NCBI RefSeq assembly: GCF_005402965.1
Contig: NZ_BJCF01000017.1
Coordinates: 1 to 64,000 of the forward strand
Direction: 5' to 3'
Source of the DNA: Dolichospermum planctonicum
GTDB taxonomy: Bacteria; Cyanobacteriota; Cyanobacteriia; Cyanobacteriales; Nostocaceae
Length of the DNA: 64,000 bases
Position 1 is the stretch's first letter. Every line of letters starts with the position of its first letter. The notes beneath the pieces were generated by a model, which was given only the letters and a program-made list of their open reading frames with translations, was not told where the DNA came from and did no database searches. The position numbers and the translations under genes were made by a program. This document shows positions 46,101 to 54,966 of the stretch, one piece after another.

Positions 46101-46319
46101 GTATTTAGAATTGGTCAAACTCGCAATGTTCAAGTCCATAAATTTGTTTGTACAGGAACTTTAGAAGAGAAAATTAATGATATGATTGAAAGTAAAAAGC
46201 AATTAGCAGAACAAGTTGTAGGTGCAGGAGAAGATTGGTTAACAGAAATGGATACTGATCAATTAAGAAATTTGTTAATATTAGATCGTCATGCAATCAT
46301 TGAAGAAGATGAAGTTTAA
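43116..46319 (+). CDS. SNF2-family DEAD/DEAH-box helicase
   Basis: This 1067-residue SWI2/SNF2 ATPase translocates on duplex DNA to remodel DNA-protein complexes. Residues 1-560 form the bacterial SNF2-associated N-terminal region (DUF3670-like). The motor has motif I DDMGLGKTIQ (about 613-622), motif II DEAQ (about 714-717), motif III LTGTPVENR, the second lobe with ILSLKAGGVGLNLT, and motif VI QATDRVFRIGQT (about 991-1002). A SWIM zinc-finger gene usually sits next to this helicase type in cyanobacteria; here one follows after an intervening Rpn-like gene. The partnership is inferred from gene order. Confidence 0.93.
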   Translation: MAILHGTWVINHQNSYFFIWGEIWRSSQVHTEVSAEIYLHPLAMTSGELNEWLETSNLSIANLIQPNTTNKQRIKGQPTTEIKLPIHSQIISLPTDFVESNKSELTTISPVYSVGVDINYSSSQYLHPWKIEGFCLTPALAIQFLSSLPLSPNDSKAALLGADIHFWVHIFRWHLDLISRCKFLPNIEKKDSNLVAKWQVLLDSAIDVTRLEKFASKIPLACRTYQQNIENLAIDLPLLPEELILSFLNHITDHQLRLMVGSQSPLEPRIMMSLPTVLQQWLKGLIHENNNENNTINGAGGERLKTTLKAWTLPLQYQLTGKALFRTCFQLIPPENQEPNWTLKYFLQAVDNPEFLIEAAIIWQQPVDKLVYQHRTIEQPQETFLRGLGLASRLYPIITSSLETASPEFCHLTPTEAYEFIKAIIWRFEDSGLGVILPPSLANREGWANRLGLKISAESPQQKSGRLGLQSLLNFQWQLAIGGQTISKIEFDKLVKLNSPLVEINGEWVELRPQDIKTAQNFFSSRKEQMSLCLEDALRISKGDTQVIEKLPVVSFEATGALEELIGALTNNQEIQTLPTPGNFTGQLRPYQERGVAWLAFLERWGLGACLADDMGLGKTIQFIAFILHLKEENVLEKPTLLVCPTSVMGNWQKEVSKFAPTLKVLEYHGDKRPKGKAFTETVNKHDLVITSYALIHRDIKLLKTVEWQIIVLDEAQNIKNSESKQSQAVRQLETTFRIALTGTPVENRLQELWSILDFLNPGYLGNKQFFQRRFAMPIEKYGDTASLNQLRSLVQPFILRRLKTDKDIIQDLPEKQEMTVFCGLTSEQATIYQQLVDQSLVEIESAEGLQRRGMILGLLVKLKQICNHPAQYLKLATLEKHHSGKLQRLEEMLDEVVAEGDRALIFTQFAEWGKLLKPYLENRLGREIFFLYGSTSKKQREEMIDRFQHDPQGPPIMILSLKAGGVGLNLTRANHVFHFDRWWNPAVENQATDRVFRIGQTRNVQVHKFVCTGTLEEKINDMIESKKQLAEQVVGAGEDWLTEMDTDQLRNLLILDRHAIIEEDEV

Positions 46320-46366
46320 AAAACCGTTGGTTCTTAAATCATGTAAATCCTAACTTAGATAAAAAT

Positions 46367-47329
46367 ATGAAAGAAAACATAGACCATGACCGCTTATTCA
46401 AAGAACTAATATCAACCTTTTTCATAGAATTTATAGAATTATTCTTTCCTCAAGTCCTTGAATATATAGACACGGAATCAATTATATTCTTGGACAAGGA
46501 AATATTTACTGATGTTACTGCAGGAGATAAATATGAAACCGACCTGATAGCCAAAGCTAAATTTTTAGGTCAACTTTCTTATTTTGTGATTCATATTGAG
46601 GCAGAATCAGGTGCAAGACCGAAATTTAATCAAAGAATGTTTCGTTATTTTGCCAGATTAGATGAAAAATTGGACTTACCAATATATCCGATAGTGATAT
46701 TTTCCTACGACTCACCGAAAACCGTAGCTGTGAATAACTATCAAATCAACTTTCCTGATTTTGAGGTGCTAAAATTTAATTATCAGGTGGTGCAACTAAA
46801 TCAACTCAACTGGAGAGACTTTTTAACCCGTCAAAATCCAGTTGCATCGGCTTTGATGTCGAAAATGAGCATAGCACCAGAAGATAGGCCAAAGGTCAAA
46901 GCAGAATGTTTAAGGTTATTAGTCACCTTAAAATTAAATCCAGCCAAAATGCAATTGATATCAGGTTTTATTGACACATATTTGAGATTGAATAAAATTG
47001 AAGAAGATAAATTTCAAATAGAAGTAGGTACATTAATAACAGAGGAAAAGGAGGAAGTTATGCAAATTGTTACCAGTTGGATGGAAGAAGGAATTGAAAA
47101 AGGAATTGAAAAGGGAATTGAAAAAGGAATTGAAAAAGGAATTGAAAGGGGAATTGAAAGGGAAAAAAATTTAATTATTCGTCAAATTAATAGGAAATTT
47201 GGACAGATTGATCTAGAATTAGAAACCAAAATTAGAAGTTTAAATATAGAAATTATTGAAGCTTTGGGAGAGGCAATATTTGATTTAGATGATGTAGAGG
47301 ATTTGCGAAATTGGTTAGAGAATTGTTGA
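46367..47329 (+). CDS. Rpn/PD-(D/E)XK nuclease-like protein (DUF4351-type)
   Basis: This 320-residue protein has an N-terminal Rpn/transposase-31-like nuclease region: HDRLFKELISTFFIEFIELFFP, YETDLIAKAKF, FVIHIEAESG and ARLDEKLDLPIYPIVIFSYD give the acidic and Lys/Gln core of a PD-(D/E)XK site. A run of GIEK/GIER tetrapeptides (about 242-265) and a DUF4351-like C-terminus follow (IIRQINRKFGQIDLE, WLENC). Such proteins are related to recombination-promoting Rpn nucleases and occur in many copies in cyanobacteria. It lies between the SNF2 and SWIM genes and may have entered an older pair. Confidence 0.85.
   Translation: MKENIDHDRLFKELISTFFIEFIELFFPQVLEYIDTESIIFLDKEIFTDVTAGDKYETDLIAKAKFLGQLSYFVIHIEAESGARPKFNQRMFRYFARLDEKLDLPIYPIVIFSYDSPKTVAVNNYQINFPDFEVLKFNYQVVQLNQLNWRDFLTRQNPVASALMSKMSIAPEDRPKVKAECLRLLVTLKLNPAKMQLISGFIDTYLRLNKIEEDKFQIEVGTLITEEKEEVMQIVTSWMEEGIEKGIEKGIEKGIEKGIERGIEREKNLIIRQINRKFGQIDLELETKIRSLNIEIIEALGEAIFDLDDVEDLRNWLENC
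47090..47161. repeat. 12-bp in-frame repeat (GGAATTGAAAAA)n
   Basis: Six 12-bp units encode Gly-Ile-Glu-Lys/Arg tetrapeptides inside the Rpn-like gene. The near-identity of the units points to recent slippage, and gain or loss of a unit keeps the frame. Confidence 0.9.
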
Positions 47330-47402
47330 TACATGAGTTTTCAATGATACTTTGAATAAATGGAGAAGGTCTATTGCTAACACCACAAAAAGATGAAAGA
47401 TT

Positions 47403-48236
47403 ATGAGTAACGAAACCTTACAAGCAAGTCGGGAATGGTGGTCACAAAGATGGTTAGATTTACTGGATTCTTACCGATTTAAAAAGCGCTTAGAACGGGC
47501 AAGAAATTATTCTCGAGGAGGAAATGTTCTGAGTATTAAATTTAAGGCTGGGAAGGTATTAGCTAGAGTGCAGGGTAGTGAAGTAGAACCTTATAAAGTG
47601 TCTTTATCTCTTGATGCTTTTAGTGATGAAGAATGGGGTTATATTGTGGAAACAATGTCCCAAAAAGCGATTTTTGCCGCTAAATTATTAGCAGGAGAAA
47701 TGCCACAAAATATCGAGGAAGTTTTTATCAGTAACGGTTTATCATTATTTCCCTTTACTCTGACTGATGTTCACAGTAAATGTTCTTGTCCTGATAAAGC
47801 TGTTCCTTGTAAACATATCGGTGCGGTATATTATCAATTAGGCGATCGCTTTAGTGAAGATCCTTTTGTATTATTTCAACTACGTGGACGTACAAAAGAG
47901 CAAATTATCAGTGATTTACGTCAATTACGCAGCAGTAAAAATGTAGAAACAACTCAAGAAACATCGGAAATGCAACCAGAAGTTTCTGAACATCAATATC
48001 CCGTTAAAATAGATGATTTTTGGCGATATAATCAGCCGTTAGAATCATCTTTAGTGGTAATTTCACCTGCTGTGACTGAAACAGTATTAGATGTATTAGG
48101 AACAATTCCTTTAGCAAAAGATGAGGAAAATACAACTAATTTACCTGCGGGTGAATTAGTAATGAAATATTTACAAGCAGTGTATAAAGATGTAAGTCAA
48201 AAGGCATTTTTAGCAGCAATGAATGTAGGATCATAA
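47403..48236 (+). CDS. SWIM zinc-finger protein
   Basis: This 277-residue protein has a SWIM zinc finger of the CxC-x6-CxH type: CSCPDKAVPCKHIGAVYY (about 126-143). It opens ETLQASREWWSQRWLDLLDSY and has FKAGKVLARVQGS, both common in cyanobacterial SWIM proteins located next to SNF2 helicases. The C-terminal half is acidic and of unknown fold. The likely role is binding DNA or the SNF2 partner; this is inference from gene order. Confidence 0.88.
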   Translation: MSNETLQASREWWSQRWLDLLDSYRFKKRLERARNYSRGGNVLSIKFKAGKVLARVQGSEVEPYKVSLSLDAFSDEEWGYIVETMSQKAIFAAKLLAGEMPQNIEEVFISNGLSLFPFTLTDVHSKCSCPDKAVPCKHIGAVYYQLGDRFSEDPFVLFQLRGRTKEQIISDLRQLRSSKNVETTQETSEMQPEVSEHQYPVKIDDFWRYNQPLESSLVVISPAVTETVLDVLGTIPLAKDEENTTNLPAGELVMKYLQAVYKDVSQKAFLAAMNVGS

Positions 48237-48252
48237 GTTTTTATTCTTTCTT

Positions 48253-48980
48253 TCACTTTTTACTCCTTACCCATTCCCTCACTGCTTTTCTAATTGCTCG
48301 TCTACCAGCCCGATTTTGCTCAATCAATTTTGGTAAATCTCGAATTTTTAAACTAGGAAATACTAAACTTCTCTCAGATTCCAAATATTCACCAGATTGC
48401 AAAAGATACAGCAAGTAGCTTTGAGTGAGGTACACCTTGTGCGGGCAAGATGCCCGCACCACAAGAGTTTTATTATTAATATTTGTACTTCATAAGATCG
48501 GGAACTGCTGTAAATTGTCAATTCACCAGAATCATAACACCAAATCTCAGGAACTTCCAAACGAGCATAAATAGGAAACCGATTTAAAGACTTATTGCTA
48601 ACATCAATTTCTAAAGCTAAATCCGGAGGTGGATCTTTTTGCAAATCTAAATCTAACCTACCCCTAACTAAGGGTTCATTTTGAAAATAAAAACAATTAT
48701 CAGCTTCAATTCCTGCCATTTTGCGTTCTCGCTTCCAGGTTGTTGAACCTAAACTTTCATAGTTTAAATCCAACTTTTCAGCGATATCTTTAACTGCATC
48801 ACTAATTACTTCTTTATATTGTTCATGTTCTGGTAAAGGTGTCATAATTTCTAAATTTCCATCATCATAAGCTACTCTAGCCGCCCGATTTTCTCCCAAA
48901 TCTTGCAGCAGATTCTCAAATTGTTACCAACCGATGTTATAAAGCATAACTCTATCAGCGCGATGTTTGGTTATTATCAT
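48253..48980 (-). pseudogene. Broken Uma2-family gene (nonsense codon plus 53-bp insertion)
   Basis: The ancestral Uma2 gene can be read from the ATG at 48980: MIITKHRADRVMLYNIGW, then TAA where CAA is expected, then QFENLLQDLGENRAARVAYD and a normal Uma2 core (LEIMTPLPEHEQYKEV, PPDLALEIDVSNKSLNRF, IYARLEVPEIWCYD). After SYEV a palindromic element of about 53 bp is inserted, and the remaining C-terminus (YLTQSYLLYLLQSGEYLES, SLVFPSLKIRDLPKL) continues in another frame to 48253. The gene is thus broken twice. It belongs to a different Uma2 subgroup from copies A and B. Confidence 0.85.
48430..48484. mobile_element. Small palindromic element inserted in the Uma2 pseudogene
   Basis: About 53 bp separate the two halves of the Uma2 reading frame. 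The element holds GCGGGCAAGATGCCCGC (48441-48457), outer arms CTTG and CAAG, and an AT-rich tail (TTTTATTATTAATATTTG), with GTAC at both margins (48430 and 48481). Removing 53 bp restores the frame (YEV joined to YLTQSYLL). Relatives lie at 1, 29328, 35450 and 43013. The edges are approximate by a few bases. Confidence 0.7.
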
Positions 48981-49116
48981 TTGTATATCTCAGCATAAAA
49001 TCCAAGTTAATTTAATTATAGCAAGTGACAATTCAGATTTTTTTAGGGTGTATCAAATCTGATAAGTCTGTAATAATAAACAGATTTTAAACAACTGACA
49101 CACCCTAAATCTTTAT

Positions 49117-50106
49117 CTAAAATTGATAAGAAACACCAAGAGAAAAAACAGGATAAATATTCAACCAATTAAGGTCATCCTGTACTTTTTTCCTTTCTGC
49201 TTCGATGTCAGTATTAATTTGCTGTTGTAAAGCGGGTGTTGCACCTGTACCAAATCCAGGTGTTATTTCTACTTTTGGAGATCCGGCAAACATTACACCC
49301 AAATTTGTGGAAAATCCCCAACGTTTACCAGGTTTCACGGCATTACCCCAACCAATACCAATATACGGTGCGACACTATTGCCAAAAGAAACCTTGGTTT
49401 TCACTGATGTCAGTTGAGTTGTGGAGTCATAGTTTTGATCATTGATATTAATTGTTACACCATTCTTGGGTTTCCCAGTTCCTTCTATATTATTGTCCTG
49501 AAATACCAAGCCTCCAGTCAAACGGAAACCACCATTTTTCCAAGGATGGTAGTCAGCGAGGGTGGATATATTTAACAGGTTGAGATCGGCTTTATAATCA
49601 ACATCAGACAAGTTAATATCTCTACTTATACCTAAGCCATTAACCCCAACTTTAGCATTAATATTAGGTGTAATAGATTTGGTGACTGTTGCACCCACAC
49701 CTAATGTACTAATTTCTGGTGTGATTGCCCAACCGCGAGTTTTTGCAGAAGTTTCACTCTTTTCCTCCGTAGGTTTAGGTTTAACTTCCTCTGGTTTTGT
49801 TACTGGTGTGGTGACAGGTTGATTAGTACAGCGGGAATTTAAAGGGTAATTTTTACAAAATACATCTAAATCCAGTGGTCTTCTGGCCAGTAAATCACCA
49901 GCACTGTAAGTGAAAGTTCCTGCTTGAGGAGGAGTCTCAGTTTTTTCAGGAGTAATTGATGTGGCAATAACCTCATTTGTGACTACTGGCTGGATGACTG
50001 ATTCTGCAACAACTTCTTTAGCAATGACCATCTGATTGATTGATGTTCCCATGACTAAACCAACCGCGACTGTCAATACAGACGTACCGAATTTGAAACC
50101 GTTCAT
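49117..50106 (-). CDS. Probable outer-membrane beta-barrel protein
   Basis: This 329-residue exported protein has a signal peptide (about 1-29). A Pro/Thr/Glu/Lys-rich linker (about 50-125) contains a Cys pair (CKNYPLNSRC). The C-terminal part (about 130-329) consists of alternating strands (ITPEISTLGVGATVTKSIT, NINAKVGVNGLGISRDI, YIGIGWGNAV) and ends FSLGVSYQF, with the terminal Phe typical of Omp85-assembled barrels. I do not recognise a specific family; the barrel is predicted. It lies downstream of psbC but has its own upstream region. Confidence 0.65.
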   Translation of the reverse strand: MNGFKFGTSVLTVAVGLVMGTSINQMVIAKEVVAESVIQPVVTNEVIATSITPEKTETPPQAGTFTYSAGDLLARRPLDLDVFCKNYPLNSRCTNQPVTTPVTKPEEVKPKPTEEKSETSAKTRGWAITPEISTLGVGATVTKSITPNINAKVGVNGLGISRDINLSDVDYKADLNLLNISTLADYHPWKNGGFRLTGGLVFQDNNIEGTGKPKNGVTININDQNYDSTTQLTSVKTKVSFGNSVAPYIGIGWGNAVKPGKRWGFSTNLGVMFAGSPKVEITPGFGTGATPALQQQINTDIEAERKKVQDDLNWLNIYPVFSLGVSYQF

Positions 50107-50169
50107 TATCTGATGTTTAGTAAAATTTATTTGTTACGTTACATATTATATCAAATGTTTAAAATACCA

Positions 50170-50242
50170 AAAAAAATATGAAAAAAATATAAAAAAAATA
50201 TGAAAAAAATATAAAAAAAGCTCTTGCTGTGACACAAGAGCT
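50170..50242 (-). terminator. psbC terminator followed by an A/T repeat
   Basis: On the minus strand AGCTCTTG (50242-50235) pairs with CAAGAGCT (50226-50219) around an 8-nt loop and is followed by seven T. Beyond it, 50170-50218 is a tandem AAAAAAATATG/AAAAAAATATA repeat. It lies 46 bp past the psbC stop. Confidence 0.88.
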
Positions 50243-50288
50243 ATAAAAAGTATGATATTGTCAGTGATGAAATAGAGATGAAAACAAC

Positions 50289-51671
50289 CTAGTCGAGGTC
50301 ATTCATAAACATCACTGGTTCTGTTTCCCGGTTAATACCTTTCTCGAAACCACCAGAAGCAGCGCGGGCGCGGCCTGCGTGCCACAAGTGACCAACAAGG
50401 AAGAAGAATCCTAAAACGAAGTGTGAACAAGCTAACCAAGCGCGTGGAGACACATAGTTAAAGGAGTTAATTTCGGTAGCCACACCACCTACGGAGTTCA
50501 AAGAACCCAGTGGGGCGTGTGTCATGTATTCAGCAGCACGACGAGCTTGCCAAGGCTGAATGTCGTTCTTGATTTTTTCCAAGTCCAGACCGTTAGGACC
50601 ACGGAGAGGCTCTAACCAAGGTCCTTTGAAATCCCAGAAACGCATGGTTTCACCACCGAAGATGATTTCTCCTGTAGGAGAGCGCATCAAGTATTTACCT
50701 AGACCGGTAGGACCTTGAGCAGAACCGACGTTAGCACCTAAGCGTTGGTCACGAATCAAGAAGGTTAAAGCTTGTGCTTGAGAAGCTTCAGGACCAGTAG
50801 GACCGAAGAATTCGCTAGGGTATGCAGTGTTGTTATACCAAACCATGACGGAAGCGATAAAGCCCATCATAGAAAGAGCGCCTAAGCTATAGGAAAGGTA
50901 AGCTTCACCAGACCAGATAAAAGCACGACGCGCCCAAGCAAAAGGCTTGGTGAAGATATGCCAAATACCACCGGAAATACAAATTAAAGCAATCCAGATG
51001 TGACCGCCAATAACATCTTCCATGTTATCAACGCTGATAATCCAGCCTTCGCCACCGAAGGGAGCTTTCAAAAGATAACCGAAGATAATAGCTGGGTTGA
51101 GTGTGGGGTTAGTAATCACACGCACATCACCACCACCTGGAGCCCAGGTATCATAAACTCCACCGAAGAACATAGCCTTCAGCACCAACAACAACGCACC
51201 ACAGCCTAAGATAATCAGGTGGAAGCCGATGATGTTGGTCATCTTGTTCTTGTCTTTCCAGTCGTAACCAAAGAAAGAAGAATATTCTTCTAAGGTTTCA
51301 GGACCGCGAACGGCATGATAAATACCACCAAAACCTAAAACGGCCGAGGAAATAAGGTGAAGTACACCGGAGACGAAATAGGGGAAGGTGTCAATAACTT
51401 CACCACCCGCACCAACGCCCCAACCAAGTGTGGCGAGGTGAGGGAGAAGAATCAAGCCCTGTTCGTACATGGGCTTTTCGGGAACGAAGTGAGCAACTTC
51501 AAATAAGGTCATTGCTCCAGCCCAGAAGACAATCAAACCAGCATGGGCTACGTGAGCGCCAAGTAGTTTACCAGATAAGTTGATTAAACGGGCGTTACCA
51601 GACCACCAAGCGAAACCGCTGGATTCTTGGTCGCGTCCACCACTAATGACTCTATTAGAGAGCGTTACCAC
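50289..51671 (-). CDS. psbC: Photosystem II chlorophyll protein CP43
   Basis: This 460-residue inner antenna of photosystem II has six transmembrane helices and a large lumenal loop that donates a ligand to the Mn cluster ([20 protein letters not shown]). The start is GTG at 51671 ([14 protein letters not shown]), the normal position, which overlaps the end of psbD by 17 bp; the longer reading frame is an artefact. It is co-transcribed with psbD and followed by a strong terminator. Confidence 0.97.
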   Translation of the reverse strand: MVTLSNRVISGGRDQESSGFAWWSGNARLINLSGKLLGAHVAHAGLIVFWAGAMTLFEVAHFVPEKPMYEQGLILLPHLATLGWGVGAGGEVIDTFPYFVSGVLHLISSAVLGFGGIYHAVRGPETLEEYSSFFGYDWKDKNKMTNIIGFHLIILGCGALLLVLKAMFFGGVYDTWAPGGGDVRVITNPTLNPAIIFGYLLKAPFGGEGWIISVDNMEDVIGGHIWIALICISGGIWHIFTKPFAWARRAFIWSGEAYLSYSLGALSMMGFIASVMVWYNNTAYPSEFFGPTGPEASQAQALTFLIRDQRLGANVGSAQGPTGLGKYLMRSPTGEIIFGGETMRFWDFKGPWLEPLRGPNGLDLEKIKNDIQPWQARRAAEYMTHAPLGSLNSVGGVATEINSFNYVSPRAWLACSHFVLGFFFLVGHLWHAGRARAASGGFEKGINRETEPVMFMNDLD

Positions 51672-52710
51672 GTGGTAATACCTCCTCGGGGAATATAAAT
51701 TGTTCGTGGGGTTGATCTTGAGGAGCCATCCAAGCGCGGATACCCTCATTCAGTAAAATGTTTTTGGTATAGAAAGTTTCAAACTCTGGGTCTTCTGCTG
51801 CCCGTAATTCTTGGGAAACGAAGTCATAAGCCCGCAAGTTTAATGCTAAACCCACAATACCAACTGCACTCATCCACAAGCCTGTAACTGGTACAAACAA
51901 CATGAAGAAGTGTAACCAACGTTTGTTGGAGAAAGCAATCCCGAAAATCTGTGACCAGAAACGGTTTGCTGTCACCATGGAGTAGGTTTCTTCAGCTTGG
52001 GTAGGATTAAAGGCGCGGAAGGTGTTTGAGCCTTCACCGTCTTCAAATAGGGTGTTTTCTACTGTTGCACCATGAATGGCACAAAGTAAAGCTCCACCTA
52101 AGATACCTGCTACACCCATCATGTGGAAGGGGTTGAGGGTCCAGTTATGGAAACCTTGGAGAAATAGGAGGAAACGGAAGATTGCTGCTACTCCGAAGCT
52201 GGGGGCAAAGAACCAGCTAGATTGTCCTAAAGGATACATCAGGAAAACGCTGACGAATACGGCGATAGGGCCGGAGAAAGCTAGGGCGTTATAGGGACGA
52301 AGACCTACGAGACGGGCAATTTCAAATTGACGTAACATGAAGCCAATGAGAGCAAAAGCACCGTGGAGGGCGACGAAAGGCCACAACCCACCGAGTTGAC
52401 ACCAACGGGTGAAGTCACCTTGGGCTTCTGGTCCCCACAGGAACAATAGGGAATGTCCCATGCTATCTGCGGGTGTGGATACTGCTACTGTCAAGAAGTT
52501 AGCTCCTTCTAGGTAGGAGGATGCTAGTCCGTGGGTGTACCAGGAGGTGATGAAGGTTGTACCGGTGAGCCAACCGCCGATTGACAGGAAGGCGCAGGGG
52601 AATAGTAATATTCCTGACCAACCTACGAATACAAAGCGATCGCGCTTTAACCAGTCGTCTAATACGTCAAACCACCCTCTACTGGGGGCGCGTCCAACTG
52701 CGATGGTCAT
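51655..52710 (-). CDS. psbD: Photosystem II reaction-centre protein D2
   Basis: This 351-residue D2 subunit binds P680, QA and part of the cofactor chain. It begins [20 protein letters not shown] and has the quinone/iron-site segments [20 protein letters not shown] and [19 protein letters not shown], ending EVLPRGNAL. Its 3' end overlaps psbC by 17 bp, the usual psbDC arrangement. If another psbD copy exists it is outside the window. Confidence 0.98.
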   Translation of the reverse strand: MTIAVGRAPSRGWFDVLDDWLKRDRFVFVGWSGILLFPCAFLSIGGWLTGTTFITSWYTHGLASSYLEGANFLTVAVSTPADSMGHSLLFLWGPEAQGDFTRWCQLGGLWPFVALHGAFALIGFMLRQFEIARLVGLRPYNALAFSGPIAVFVSVFLMYPLGQSSWFFAPSFGVAAIFRFLLFLQGFHNWTLNPFHMMGVAGILGGALLCAIHGATVENTLFEDGEGSNTFRAFNPTQAEETYSMVTANRFWSQIFGIAFSNKRWLHFFMLFVPVTGLWMSAVGIVGLALNLRAYDFVSQELRAAEDPEFETFYTKNILLNEGIRAWMAPQDQPHEQFIFPEEVLPRGNAL

Positions 52711-53177
52711 TTGACTACAATCCTTGGTTTTTTACTAAAATTGCTACGTTTTTTAAGCTGTGTTCCGGCGATTCTACCAATTTATGGTAACTACCGTAAG
52801 AAATTCAACGTTTTTTCCAATCTCAGCAGCCTTTGAGAATGTGAGATTGTGAGAACTGACTACTTAAAAAAGTCATCACTTCTTTAGAATTATGTCATGT
52901 TCAGCCACCATTAACCAGTAATCTGGGTTTTGTTAGCTTAATGATTCTTAACTTATCACATTCACCGGGGTTTGCGCTGGATACGGGCAAGAAAATTAAA
53001 TATTTACTATCTCCAATCCTATCAATATCAGAATTTTAACAATTTGACACAAGTTTTCTCAGAATCAGAAGACAGAAAAAATTCTCCCTTATCCCCCAAA
53101 GCCCATAATATCCTTGATAACTTGCAATTAAGACGGCTTGAGTGTCAAACTTGAGAAAGATAGTCCAAGGTAGTTTC
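52711..53177. promoter_or_regulatory. Divergent promoter region between psbD and ycf4
   Basis: No gene is seen. The region should hold the psbDC promoter and long leader (minus strand) and the ycf4 promoter (plus strand). I could not assign a convincing -35/-10 pair. A short open frame on the plus strand (52972-53154) has no coding character. Confidence 0.45.
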
Positions 53178-53747
53178 ATGACGGTATCAACAACGATTAA
53201 CAAAGGCGAGAACCTTCTCTATCAAAAGGTTCTGGGTTCACGTCGGTTCAGCAACTACTGGTGGGCAACTATTGTTACTATGGGAGCCAGTGGTTTTTTC
53301 TTAGCTAGTATCTCCAGTTATCTCAAGGTTAATTTACTCATAGTTACTGATCCCACCCAACTGATATTTGTCCCTCAAGGATTGGTGATGGGATTATACG
53401 GTGCTGCTGGCTTGCTATTAGCCTTATATCTGTGGCTGGTGATCTTATGGGATTTAGGCGGCGGCTATAATGAGTTCAATCGGGAAACGGGGAAATTAAA
53501 AATCTTTCGCTGGGGTTTTCCGGGGAAAAACCGTGAAATCCAAATTGACGGACGTATCCAAGATGTACAATCCGTGCGTATTGTGATTAAGGAAGGTCTT
53601 AATCCTCAACGCGCTTTGTATCTCCGGCTTAAGGGTAGACGGGATATTCCCCTCACCAGAGTGGGTCAACCCTTGTCTTTGGCTGATTTGGAAACTCAAG
53701 GTGCCCAATTAGCTCGTTTTTTGGGAGTATCCTTAGAAGGACTCTAG
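53178..53747 (+). CDS. ycf4: Photosystem I assembly protein Ycf4
   Basis: This 189-residue thylakoid protein is needed for efficient photosystem I assembly. It has two transmembrane helices (about 26-48 and 66-90; WWATIVTMGASGFFLASISSY and GLYGAAGLLLALYLWLVIL) followed by a soluble domain (VRIVIKEGLNPQRALYLRLKGRRDIPLTRVG). The ATG at 53178 gives the usual length; a GTG 36 bp upstream is less likely. Confidence 0.96.
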   Translation: MTVSTTINKGENLLYQKVLGSRRFSNYWWATIVTMGASGFFLASISSYLKVNLLIVTDPTQLIFVPQGLVMGLYGAAGLLLALYLWLVILWDLGGGYNEFNRETGKLKIFRWGFPGKNREIQIDGRIQDVQSVRIVIKEGLNPQRALYLRLKGRRDIPLTRVGQPLSLADLETQGAQLARFLGVSLEGL

Positions 53748-54077
53748 AAATTTTGGATTTTGGATTTTGGATTGCTGATCAATCAATAATGATCATGCTC
53801 GATCTGATCAGAGTTGTTTTCACGGTTTAAAATCCAAAATTCCACATTTCTGCCAGAAAAGATCGGATGCTTTGAGGATTTACGCAAAACTGAAGGAAAG
53901 TAGAGGTAATTCATGTAGCAAGATCCCGCAGGATATTACCCCTACCGAGGAATAGGTTTTTAAGTTTTTTTAGTCCACTGAGGTACGCGGTTCATTCCTG
54001 ATTCCTGTACCTAAGTAGGATAGGAAATGCTATATATCTTCCGTAAGTCCTAACTTTGATTGATTCAGTCACTAACA
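53748..54077. other. Intergenic region with short repeats
   Basis: No gene is seen. TTTTGGA heptamers (53757-53773) face an AAAATCCAAAATTCC piece (53828-53842) as an inverted pair. TGATCA and GATCATGCTCGATCTGATCA motifs cluster at 53779-53811. The right half holds GGATATTACCCCTACC and TTTTTTTAGTCCACTGAGG, which look like fragments of dispersed repeats. Confidence 0.5.
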
Positions 54078-54830
54078 ATGCAATTAAAATTTCCACAATT
54101 TTTTGTAGCTTGGTTGATTATTTTTGCTTTGACTTTGGGAGGATGTACGAGCGGTATAGAATCTTCTAATACATCCCCAACTTCAACAGCTACTACAAGC
54201 ACAGAAACAGTATCAAAAACTACTAATGAGAGTATTCCCAGTATCAAAGATTTACCACGGCTCGAAGGTAAAGCTACAGTGGTGATGACAGTGAATGGCG
54301 CACCAATTACGATTGAATTAGATGGCATAAATGCGCCAATTACTGCGGGTAATTTCGTGGATTTAGTGCAAAAAGGTGTTTATGATGGTTTAGTATTTCA
54401 TCGCGTTGTCCGTGATCCTCAACCTTTTGTCGCTCAAGGTGGAGATCCACAAAGCAAAGACCCGAAATTTCCTGCCAATAGACTGGGAACAGGTGGTTAT
54501 ATTGATGCTAAAACTGGGAGTGAGCGCCGTATACCTTTAGAAATTAAGCCCAAAGGCGCAAATGAGCCTATTTACAGTCAGACAATTACTGAGAAGCCAG
54601 AGTTACAGCATAAGCAAGGATCGATCGCTATGGCCCGATCACAAATGCCTGATTCTGCTTCTTCTCAATTCTACTTCGCTTTAGCAGATTTATCATTTTT
54701 GGATGGTAATTATGCTGTATTCGGTAATGTAACTGAAGGCTTTGATGTAGTTAATAACATTAAACAAGGCGATCGCATTGAGTCGGCAAAAGTCACCCAG
54801 GGTGCGGAAAATCTGAAAAGTCCTGAGTAG
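54078..54830 (+). CDS. Cyclophilin-type peptidyl-prolyl isomerase lipoprotein
   Basis: This 250-residue exported lipoprotein has a hydrophobic leader ([16 protein letters not shown], lipobox LGGC, Cys about 24), a Ser/Thr-rich linker (about 25-60) and a cyclophilin domain (about 70-245): [50 protein letters not shown] and [11 protein letters not shown]. Cyclophilins catalyse cis-trans isomerisation of Xaa-Pro bonds; this one acts in the periplasm or thylakoid lumen. The ATG at 54078 is chosen over a TTG 18 bp upstream. Confidence 0.92.
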   Translation: MQLKFPQFFVAWLIIFALTLGGCTSGIESSNTSPTSTATTSTETVSKTTNESIPSIKDLPRLEGKATVVMTVNGAPITIELDGINAPITAGNFVDLVQKGVYDGLVFHRVVRDPQPFVAQGGDPQSKDPKFPANRLGTGGYIDAKTGSERRIPLEIKPKGANEPIYSQTITEKPELQHKQGSIAMARSQMPDSASSQFYFALADLSFLDGNYAVFGNVTEGFDVVNNIKQGDRIESAKVTQGAENLKSPE

Positions 54831-54930
54831 TCATTGGTCATTAGTCAGTGGGAAACATCATTGATAATTGGATTTTATTCCCCATTTTTCAAGTATTCCC
54901 ACTGCTGACTTGTCACTTGTGAATTTTGAC

Positions 54931-54966
54931 ATCAAATCTCAAATCTCAAATCTCAAATCTCAAATT
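54931..54966. repeat. Heptamer repeat (AAATCTC)n before the FabF-like gene
   Basis: Five copies of AAATCTC run directly up to the TTG start of the next gene, so the ribosome binding region of that gene is made of repeat sequence. A longer reading frame through it gives a spurious SNLKSQISNLK peptide. Confidence 0.8.

Noticed and set aside
51672-51749. Upstream start for CP43
   Set aside because: The extra 26 residues are out-of-frame psbD sequence; the normal GTG start giving the 17-bp psbD overlap is present.
52972-53154. 60-residue frame upstream of ycf4
   Set aside because: It has no ribosome binding site, no domain, and runs into the ycf4 leader; treated as non-coding.
54926-54964. Longer N-terminus of the FabF-like enzyme (SNLKSQISNLK)
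   Set aside because: It is encoded by the AAATCTC heptamer repeat; the condensing-enzyme fold begins at VKVVVTGIG.
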